Shown here piece by piece: positions 9,067 through 16,900 of a stretch of DNA of 64,000 bases. This DNA comes from Paenibacillus pabuli (GTDB lineage: Bacteria > Bacillota > Bacilli > Paenibacillales > Paenibacillaceae). The translations under genes were made by a program, and so were the position numbers. Position 1 is the stretch's first letter; every line of letters starts with the position of its first letter. The stretch spans positions 3,162,001 to 3,226,000 of the forward strand of contig NZ_CP073714.1 of NCBI RefSeq assembly GCF_023101145.1. The letters are read 5' to 3'. Below the pieces are notes generated by a model. It searched no databases and was not told where the DNA came from. It was given only the letters and a program-made list of their open reading frames with translations.

Positions 9067-10413
9067 ATGACACAACAAATTTATGATCTGATCGCAATTG
9101 GAACCGGAAGCGCAGCAAGCTCTGTTATTTCTCGCTGCGCCGAAGCCGGATGGAAAATCGCCGTGATTGATGAACGGGAGTTTGGCGGAACCTGTGCGTT
9201 ACGGGGCTGTGATCCCAAAAAAGTGCTTGCAGGAGCGGCTGAACTGATCGACTGGAATGAACGAATGAAGGGCAAAGGAGTGGAAGGTAACGCCTCTATT
9301 CAGTGGTCGGAGCTGATGGCGTTCAAGCGAACATTTACGGAGAGTATTCCGAGAGCAAGCGAGGATAAGTTCAAACAGGCCGGGATGCATACATTCCATG
9401 GAAAAGCTTCTTTCGTCGATGAGGATCACATTCGTGTAGGTGATGAAGTGCTGCAGGGGAAACATATTTTAATTGCAACAGGTGCGCGTCCGGCGCCACT
9501 ACCTATTGATGGGGCAGAGCATTTGATATACAGTGATGATTTTCTTGATTTGGAACAGCTGCCAGATAAATTGGTTCTGGTGGGTGGTGGCTATATTGCT
9601 TTTGAATTTGCACATATCGCGGCCAGAGCCGGTACGGAAGTTCATATTATTCATCGAGGTGAAGAGCCACTGGAACAGTTTGATTCGGAACTCGTGAATT
9701 TGCTGCTGAAAAAATCCGAGGAAGTAGGCATTCATGTGCATTTAAATGCAGAAGTAAAGGCGATTCGTCAGCAGGGGAACACATATGTGGTTAGCGGAAC
9801 CCGCAATGGAGCTGATCATCAATGGCAGTGCGGACTTGTCGTTCATGGAGCAGGACGTATTCCAAATGTGGACGGGCTTGAACTGGAGAAGGGAAATGTC
9901 AGCTATACGGAAAAAGGCATCTCTGTTAACGAGTACCTTCAAAGCGAAAGCAATCCAAGAGTTTACGCAGCTGGTGATGTTAGCGCAACGGAAGGGCTTC
10001 CATTAACTCCGCTCGCAGGCCAGGAATCACGCGCTGTATCCTTGAATCTGCTTGAAGGCAATCATAACAAACCCAATTATAAAGTAATGCCCTCGGTTGT
10101 ATTTACCGTGCCCTCCCTGGGTTCAGTGGGCCTTGATGTCGAGCAGGCCAAGGAAGAGGGATACAAGGTGAAGGTAAATGACATGTCGAAATGGTATACT
10201 TATAAACGTACGAATGAAAAATTTGCCATGGCTAAAGTCGTAATCGACGAGGCAACAGGGCGTATCCTGGGTGCCCACGTATTGGGTGGCAAAACAGAAG
10301 AACTGATTAACCTCTTCGCCATGGCAATTCAGTTCGATTTGACAACCGATCAGTTAAACACCATGAATTTTGCATATCCTACAGCCGCATCGGATATGGG
10401 CTCCTTATTTTAA
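9067..10413 (+). CDS. FAD-dependent pyridine-nucleotide disulfide oxidoreductase family protein
   Basis: A 448-residue class-I flavoprotein resembling glutathione reductase, mercuric reductase and dihydrolipoyl dehydrogenase. It has an N-terminal GTGSAASS FAD motif, the redox-active GGTCALRGCDPKK pair (Cys43, Cys48), the central NAD(P) site (VGGGYIAFEFAH) and the FAD ribityl site AAGDVSATEGLPLTPLA. The C-terminal interface reads FAYPTAASDMG, so the usual catalytic His-Glu dyad (HxHPTxxE) is missing. That argues against a standard lipoyl or glutathione reductase. It follows the ABC genes by 64 bases and may share their transcript. Confidence 0.88.
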   Translation: MTQQIYDLIAIGTGSAASSVISRCAEAGWKIAVIDEREFGGTCALRGCDPKKVLAGAAELIDWNERMKGKGVEGNASIQWSELMAFKRTFTESIPRASEDKFKQAGMHTFHGKASFVDEDHIRVGDEVLQGKHILIATGARPAPLPIDGAEHLIYSDDFLDLEQLPDKLVLVGGGYIAFEFAHIAARAGTEVHIIHRGEEPLEQFDSELVNLLLKKSEEVGIHVHLNAEVKAIRQQGNTYVVSGTRNGADHQWQCGLVVHGAGRIPNVDGLELEKGNVSYTEKGISVNEYLQSESNPRVYAAGDVSATEGLPLTPLAGQESRAVSLNLLEGNHNKPNYKVMPSVVFTVPSLGSVGLDVEQAKEEGYKVKVNDMSKWYTYKRTNEKFAMAKVVIDEATGRILGAHVLGGKTEELINLFAMAIQFDLTTDQLNTMNFAYPTAASDMGSLF

Positions 10414-10442
10414 TGTGATGGTGTGGAAGGAAGGGAAGAATC

Positions 10443-11051
10443 ATGTCTGTTAATTTTCATCGGATTCATGATGCCGAGTGGACAACCGAACCGGTTCAGG
10501 CACGGACTGAAGGTGACCGTCTGATTGTGGAGGCACAGGAGGGCAGTGACTTCTGGGAGAAAACATTTTATGGTTTCTGCCACCAGAATGGACATGCCAT
10601 GCTAGCTCCATGGGATGGAACCCAGGCCATTGAAGTATCGTTTGATCTGAGTTCATTCACTGAATTATATGATCAGGCGGGATTGATGCTCTGGCACGGA
10701 CAGGATCAATGGATCAAGGCGGGGGTAGAAGTAAATGACGGCGTGGCTCATGTAGGAGCGGTCGTAACGGATCAATTTTCGGATTGGTCGCTTTCACCTG
10801 TACCGGAGTGGGGTGGTCGCATCGTTACCATTCGTGCTTCGTACCACGACGAAGCCGTAGTCATTCGAGCACGCACGGACGAGCATCCTTGGCGCACAAT
10901 TCGAGTTGCGAGGTTTGCTTATCCGACGAACAAGCAAGCTGGACCGTTTCTCTGTTCACCAAAACGGGCCGGATTCGAGGTTGCTTTTACCAAATGGAAG
11001 TTAACTGAACCGGATCAGGATCTGCACACAGACCCTCCCATTGCCGACTAA
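10443..11051 (+). CDS. DUF1349 family protein (concanavalin-like fold)
   Basis: A 202-residue protein of the DUF1349 family, predicted beta-sandwich proteins of the concanavalin A-like fold. It has the usual N-terminal DFWEKTFYG, the QAGLMLWHGQDQWIKAGVE core and the FLCSPKRAGFEVAFTKWKL ending. No signal peptide is seen. The start is 30 bases after the flavoprotein, with AGGAAGGGAAG as ribosome site, so the two are probably co-transcribed. Biochemical role unknown. Confidence 0.85.
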   Translation: MSVNFHRIHDAEWTTEPVQARTEGDRLIVEAQEGSDFWEKTFYGFCHQNGHAMLAPWDGTQAIEVSFDLSSFTELYDQAGLMLWHGQDQWIKAGVEVNDGVAHVGAVVTDQFSDWSLSPVPEWGGRIVTIRASYHDEAVVIRARTDEHPWRTIRVARFAYPTNKQAGPFLCSPKRAGFEVAFTKWKLTEPDQDLHTDPPIAD

Positions 11052-11091
11052 GATTGGTTTTGTTGGGAAATGTGGTTGCAATCGCAACAAA

Positions 11092-11137
11092 CGAAACAAG
11101 CAAGTCTTCCTTGGTGGAGGACTTGCTTGTTTTGTTT
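11092..11137 (+). terminator. Strong intrinsic terminator
   Basis: A 13-bp perfect stem, AAACAAGCAAGTC (11094-11106) with GACTTGCTTGTTT (11120-11132), leads into T-rich sequence. It ends the 6.4-11 kb gene group. Confidence 0.9.
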
Positions 11138-11250
11138 GCATTAGGCAGCGCTATGAGGTTAATTTATCAAGCCTTCAACGAATAGGGTGAGGCTTATTTA
11201 ATTTTTGTCCATATGAAGTTGCACTACTGTTGTAATTTTTCCTCAAGGTC

Positions 11251-11733
11251 TTATTTGCTTGAGTCCGAATCCTTGGAGTCAGATTCAATGCCATCTGCAT
11301 CCTCTGCACCATCATCTGTTTCGTTCAACTCACGCATACGTTCTTCGTAATCATCCAAGAACCATAACGGGTCCATGTTATCTTCCTCACCATTGTAATT
11401 AATCAATACTTCTTCACCGGCTTTGATATCTGTGTACGCATAGAAGTCAAAGGTGTGGTTTTCAAAGTTGATGTCATAGGTAGCATTTGGTTCGTAGGAA
11501 TGGTTGATCAAACTGCCATAGCCAAGCAGGATAGCCGTATGATTGGCTCCGTATTCGAATACGTAATCTTCGAGAATGGTTTTCTCAACATGTTCGTGGT
11601 CTTCATTGGGATAAGGGACAACCGGAGCCTGATGGATTAGCTGGCCTTTGGGAATGTCTACAGTCGCAAATACGCCGCGGTTAAATTCGCCATCTCCCAA
11701 TTTGGATTGTTTCACTTCAATCATGATTTTCAC
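11251..11733 (-). CDS. SET domain-containing protein (putative lysine methyltransferase)
   Basis: A 160-residue protein consisting of a compact SET domain and an acidic tail. It has the N-terminal RGVFATVDIPKGQ, the knot motifs LINHSYEPNATY and DIKAGEEVLINYNGEE, which form the S-adenosylmethionine and lysine-channel site, and no pre- or post-SET cysteines. Bacterial SET proteins of this size methylate lysines of unknown targets. The last 25 residues are almost only Asp, Glu, Ser and Lys. It is a single gene, convergent with the previous group. Activity is inferred from the family. Confidence 0.85.
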   Translation of the reverse strand: MKIMIEVKQSKLGDGEFNRGVFATVDIPKGQLIHQAPVVPYPNEDHEHVEKTILEDYVFEYGANHTAILLGYGSLINHSYEPNATYDINFENHTFDFYAYTDIKAGEEVLINYNGEEDNMDPLWFLDDYEERMRELNETDDGAEDADGIESDSKDSDSSK

Positions 11734-11901
11734 CTGATGCTCTCCTAGAGAGCTCCATTCTTATAGTAGTAAGTCGTTTAAGAAAAAATTTTAACTCATC
11801 CATACCTATAAGGCAAATGTCAATGAAATCAGTTTGAGTGGATCAGGAGTCGAAACATAGGATATTTCATTGATAAATGGTGCTAAATTTACAATATGGC
11901 G

Positions 11902-11931
11902 TTGAGTTGTGCATGATATAACGCTTATAAT
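11902..11931 (+). promoter_or_regulatory. Promoter of the ABC-F gene
   Basis: TTGAGT (11902-11907) and TATAAT (11926-11931) are 18 bases apart, about 40 bases before the coding start. Confidence 0.65.
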
Positions 11932-11969
11932 ATACAAAGAATTAAGTCTATATAGAAAAGGTGTCATGA

Positions 11970-13526
11970 ATGAGCATATTAAATGTCGAAAAATTAAGTC
12001 ACGGTTTTGGTGACCGTGCTATCTTTAACAACGTTTCTTTCCGCCTGCTAAAGGGCGAACACATCGGTCTGATCGGGGCCAATGGCGAGGGTAAATCTAC
12101 CTTCATGAACATTATTACAGGCAAACTCCAGCCAGATGAAGGCAAAGTGGAGTGGTCTAAACGCATGCGTGTCGGATACTTGGATCAGCACGCAGTGCTC
12201 AGCAAGGGACAATCCATTCGTGATGTCCTTCGTGGTGCGTTCCAGTATTTGTTCGACATGGAGCAGGAAATGAATGATATGTATGGCAAAATGGGCGATG
12301 TAACCCCAGAGGAACTCGAACAGCTGTTGGAGGATGTAGGTACCATTCAGGATACGCTGACCAACCAGGATTTCTACATGATCGATGCTAAAGTGGATGA
12401 GACAGCACGCGGTCTGGGTCTGACCGATATCGGTCTGGACAAGGACGTTAACGACCTTAGTGGTGGACAGCGTACGAAAGTATTGCTCGCCAAGCTGCTG
12501 CTTGAAAAACCGGATATTCTGCTCCTGGATGAGCCTACGAACTATCTGGATGAATTGCATATCGAATGGCTGAAACGCTATTTGCAGGAATATGAGAATG
12601 CTTTTATTCTGATTTCCCATGATATCCCGTTCCTGAACAGTGTAATTAACTTGATCTATCACATGGAGAATCAGGATCTTACACGTTATGTGGGCGATTA
12701 TAGTCACTTCCAGGAAGTTCACGAGATGAAAAAACAGCAGCTGGAGTCGGCGTATAAGCGCCAACAACAGGAAATTGCCGATCTCAAAGACTTTGTTGCC
12801 CGGAACAAGGCAAGTGTCGCTACGCGCAACATGGCGATGTCCAGACAAAAGAAGCTGGACAAGATGGAAGTCATCGAAATCGCCAAGGAAAAACCGAAAC
12901 CACAGTTCAATTTCCGTGATGCCAGAACATCCGGCAAGCTCATTTTCGAAACAAAAGGTCTTGTCATTGGATACAATGAGCCGTTGTCGAGACCACTGGA
13001 CCTGCGCATGGAGCGTGGACAGAAGATCGCCCTCGTTGGTGCGAACGGTATCGGTAAAACAACGCTGATGCGCAGCATTTTGGGTGAAATTCAGGCTTTG
13101 GAAGGAACCGTTCAGCGCGGCGAACACCTGGAGATTGGGTATTTCCAACAAGAGATGAAGGATGCGAATTACAATACCTGTATCGAAGAGATCTGGCAGG
13201 AGTTCCCGTCCTATACCCAATTTGAAGTGCGTGCTGCACTCGCAAAATGTGGACTGACTACGAAGCATATTGAGAGCAAGGTTGCGGTACTGAGTGGTGG
13301 CGAGAAAGCCAAAGTGCGTCTCTGCAAACTGATTAATAACGAAACGAACCTGCTTGTACTCGATGAGCCGACGAACCATCTGGACGTTGACGCCAAGGAT
13401 GAATTGAAACGTGCACTCAAAGCTTACAAAGGCAGTATTCTGTTAATCTCTCACGAACCTGAATTCTATCGTGATGTGGTTACAGAGACATGGAACTGTG
13501 AGTCGTGGACAACGAAAGTATTTTAA
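11970..13526 (+). CDS. ABC-F family ATP-binding protein (YkpA-like)
   Basis: A 518-residue soluble protein with two ABC ATPase domains and no membrane part, as in ABC-F translation or ribosome-protection factors. Domain 1 has GANGEGKST, LSGGQRTK and LLLDEPTNYLD. The charged interdomain linker (about residues 250-310, rich in Lys, Gln and Arg) is the segment that reaches the ribosomal P site. Domain 2 has GANGIGKTT, LSGGEKAK and LVLDEPTNHLD. The size and sequence are closest to the YkpA/YbiT group. It is a single gene with its own promoter and terminator. Confidence 0.9.
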   Translation: MSILNVEKLSHGFGDRAIFNNVSFRLLKGEHIGLIGANGEGKSTFMNIITGKLQPDEGKVEWSKRMRVGYLDQHAVLSKGQSIRDVLRGAFQYLFDMEQEMNDMYGKMGDVTPEELEQLLEDVGTIQDTLTNQDFYMIDAKVDETARGLGLTDIGLDKDVNDLSGGQRTKVLLAKLLLEKPDILLLDEPTNYLDELHIEWLKRYLQEYENAFILISHDIPFLNSVINLIYHMENQDLTRYVGDYSHFQEVHEMKKQQLESAYKRQQQEIADLKDFVARNKASVATRNMAMSRQKKLDKMEVIEIAKEKPKPQFNFRDARTSGKLIFETKGLVIGYNEPLSRPLDLRMERGQKIALVGANGIGKTTLMRSILGEIQALEGTVQRGEHLEIGYFQQEMKDANYNTCIEEIWQEFPSYTQFEVRAALAKCGLTTKHIESKVAVLSGGEKAKVRLCKLINNETNLLVLDEPTNHLDVDAKDELKRALKAYKGSILLISHEPEFYRDVVTETWNCESWTTKVF

Positions 13527-13570
13527 CGTAGTATGAGCGAGCTTGCGAACAAGCTCGAACGGTGATACAT

Positions 13571-13614
13571 GCGCGTATTTTGCTTGCAAGGCAGGCAAAA
13601 TACGCGTTTTTTTG
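13571..13614 (+). terminator. Intrinsic terminator after the ABC-F gene
   Basis: CGCGTATTTTGC (13572-13583) pairs perfectly with GCAAAATACGCG (13595-13606), followed by seven T. A smaller hairpin (GAGCTTG/CAAGCTC, about 13540-13557) precedes it. Confidence 0.92.
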
Positions 13615-13651
13615 CATGTTAAAGCGAATAATGTCCAAGCTGAGTTAGTGG

Positions 13652-13681
13652 TTGACAGCTTCAAATACGTAATCATATAAT
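13652..13681 (+). promoter_or_regulatory. Promoter of the GH43 surface protein gene
   Basis: Consensus TTGACA (13652-13657) and TATAAT (13676-13681) are 18 bases apart. Transcription would begin near 13688, giving a leader of about 250 bases. Confidence 0.8.
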
Positions 13682-13940
13682 TCGAGAAAGCGATTACATT
13701 TGTATATTATAAACCTGTTTCACGACATAGGGGCAAAAAAGACGAGGTATTCCGTTTTGGTAACATTGCACTTAGGAGGGAAGACGGGTCTTTTTTTGCA
13801 CTCAAATGAAACCGGTTTCATTGAAAAAGGGGGGTGGAACGCACTTTCTACCGCACGCTGCTGAGGACTGTAGCCGAATAACAACACCGCGCCTTAAAGA
13901 ACCGTGCTTTCATTTTCCGAGGTAAAGGAGAGAATGAACA
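13682..13940 (+). promoter_or_regulatory. Long leader with an inverted repeat, no gene
   Basis: About 250 bases of transcribed leader. GCAAAAAAGAC (13733-13743) and GTCTTTTTTTGC (13788-13799) can pair around a 45-base interior, and the T run could act as a terminator. The LacI-type palindrome at 13805 and a GC-rich segment (13840-13900) follow. I do not recognise a known riboswitch. The block ends in an AAAGGAG ribosome site. Confidence 0.5.
13805..13822 (+). promoter_or_regulatory. cre-like palindrome (CcpA or LacI-family operator)
   Basis: AATGAAACCGGTTTCATT is a perfect 18-bp palindrome and fits the cre consensus WTGNAANCGNWWNCAW. It lies about 120 bases after the probable transcription start, so a bound protein would act as a roadblock. 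Confidence 0.75.
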
Positions 13941-16900
13941 TTGGATAAACTCAGGAAACCTTTGGTATTTATGTTATCTGTTACATTGGCGTTGTCATCT
14001 GGACCGTTGATGTTACCAAGCCGTGCATATGCCGATCCTTATGGAATACCAGCTACGTTGCTGCAGGACGATTTTTCTGACGGGGATTACACTGCATCCC
14101 CTGCGTGGGATGTAAGCTCAGGCAGTTGGGAGGTAATTGCGGACCCAACGGATGCGTCCAACTCTACGCTTTATCAGAGCGATACAGGGGAAGGCATCAT
14201 TTCTACTGGAGATGTCGTATCTGAAATGACGGTGTCCATGCGCTTTTATACTGGAGCTGGTCAGGGGTATCCCGGGATTTTGCCGCGGTTTCAGGATAAG
14301 AGCAACTTTTATTATTTTCAAATGCAGGTCCCCAGCAACAAACTCGTCTTCTCCAAGCGGGTGAACGGAACGGATACAACGTTGAAATCGGTGGATTATG
14401 GGTTCGCCAAAAATACGTGGTATACGCTCAAAATGGTGCTATCGGGTTCTTCCATTCGCGGGTACATCTCCGAAAACGGTTCGGATCGCTTGGTATTTGA
14501 TCTGGCTGATACTACATTCGGGGCAGGCACAGTTGGCATTCGGAATAAGTGGCAGTCGGTACATATAGATGACGTGATCATTGCCGAGCAGCCGCCAAGG
14601 AACGATGTTCTGTTTTCCAGTGATGAGCAGAGGGCATCTTCGGTTTCGCTGCAATGGACCGAGGCAGCAGGTGCAACAAGTTATCGCCTGTATCGTTCTT
14701 CTACGCCCGAAGGTGGTTATTCCCTCGTTGCCAGCACAGGGGCTTCAAGTTATGTGGATGAGGGATTAGGTACCGATACGGTGTATTATTACAAGCTTGC
14801 CTACGAATACGGAGGCATGACGGAATCTTTGTGGTCCTCGCCGCTAGAGGTTCGGACGACGGCCACTGCGCCGCAGGCTCCAGGCGAACTGAAGGCCGTG
14901 GCACTTGATGCCACAAGCGTGAAGCTGTCCTGGCTGGCCGTGGACAAGGCTGCTGGTTACCGTGTGGCTCGGGCTGAGGCTGGCAGCGACCAGTATGAGC
15001 AGGTGTATGAAGGTACGGCACTCAGTTACACCGATCAGGAGCTGGAGCCCGGCAACAGCTACAGCTATCGCGTAACGGCCTTTAATGCTGCCGGAGAATC
15101 TCCAATCACCACTGCCGAGGCTGCCACATACTCGATTGATTCCCCAGCAGGGTTTGCTGCTACAGTTGTAACAGATACATCGATTTCCCTGGGGTGGAAC
15201 GAACTTCCTGGATCTGATGTAACATATACGATCTCCAGGGCAACCAGTGCTGCGGGTACGTATCAGCAGGTATATAGTGGTCATGAAAGCACGTTTAACG
15301 ATCGTGGCCTGACGATGGGCACAGGGTATTTTTACATGATTCAGGCGAAAGTGGATGACGTCGTTTCTCCCCCGTCTGCACCGCTTGGCGTTGCAACCAT
15401 TCGCACGAGCTTTACTCCGGGGCAGTTATGGCCGGATCAGGACGGCAAGCCAATCGACGCACATGGCGCAGGATTCTTCTACGATGAACAGACGGAGACG
15501 TATTACTGGTATGGCGAAAACCATACGGGAGGATGGCCGGCTGTTGGTGTGCAGGTATATTCATCCAAGGACCTGCTGAATTGGACAGATCAAGGCATGG
15601 CACTGACCATGATTCAATCCATGGATGATTTCGACAAGGACCCGTTTATCTCTGCTTTGTATGAAGGGCGTGAAGACAGAGTAGACATCTGGGCCGATAT
15701 TCGTAAAGGCCGGATTATTGAACGACCGAAGGTCATCTATAACGACAAAACGAAAAAATACGTGATGTGGGCCCACATGGACGGTGACAAGGACCCCTAC
15801 AACGACAATGCGAACTACGGTAAAGCGCGGGCTGGTTACGCGATCAGTGACTCCCCGACAGGACCCTTTGTGTATCAGAAGAGTTACCGGATGGACAGAG
15901 CTCCCGAAGGGGAGAAAGATTACTTCCCAAGCGATCGGGGCATGGCTCGTGATATGACGCTGTTTAAGGACGATGATGGTACGGGATATTTAATCTATTC
16001 CAGTGAGGAAAACCTGACGTTGTATATCTCCAAATTGACCGAGGATTACAGCGATGTGACAGGTTGGCATAAGCAGGGCCTAACGGATGACAAAGGCAAT
16101 CCGGTACGTGATTCCACCTATCAGGCGGAATACGGCGTCGATTATGTGCGCGTGTTCCCAGGCGGACAGCGTGAAGCACCAGCGATGTTCAAGTACCAGG
16201 GAAAATATTATATACTGACCTCCGGTGCGTCCGGCTGGGCCCCTAACGAAAACAAAGTGACGGTGGCGGATAACATTTTTGGTCCTTGGTCCACGATGAC
16301 CAATCCGTTCGTACGCACATTGCCGAGTGATCCCGATCCGGGGAAGGCGTTCGGCACGCAAACTACGTCGGTTATTCCCGTCGATCCGGAAAAAGGGAAA
16401 TTCATTTACGTGGGAGACACGTGGAACGGTGGCAATTTCTCCAATGACGGCGCAAAATACGTATTCTTGCCGATTGAGTTCGGCATAGGTTCAGACATCG
16501 CTATCAAGTGGTATAACAGTTGGACTCCTGATCTGCTGAATTCGATGGGCAAGGTAGACATCACCGATCCGCTACCGGAAGCTGTGCCGCTCGGGAAAGT
16601 ACCTTCCCTGCCTACAACAGTCAATGTGCGTGACGGAGGTACGCTTGTGTCAACGCCAGCCATATGGACGGTCGATAACCGGACCATGACGGCAGAAGAT
16701 TTTGCGAAACCCGGACCAATCACCCTTCAGGTAACGACACCGGAGTTCGGTAACAAAAAGCAGGCTATCCGAGTATATGTTATTCCGGAGAACACACAGT
16801 ATTTCGTGAACAGCGGTGGATACGAAACGGCTGATTATAAACTGATGGGTGCCTACATGAAAGGCACGCTCGTCAATTCGGATACGGCGGATCAAATGTA

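Noticed and set aside
12048-13379. A 443-codon minus-strand frame within the ABC-F gene
   Set aside because: Antisense shadow of a well-conserved ABC-F protein with no start signal or family match.
13688-13800. Cyclic-di-GMP (GEMM) riboswitch in the GH43 leader
   Set aside because: A few words (CACG, GGGGCAAA, ATTGCACT) resemble the class, but the P2 hairpin, the tetraloop and the conserved GGGGTTAC end are missing.
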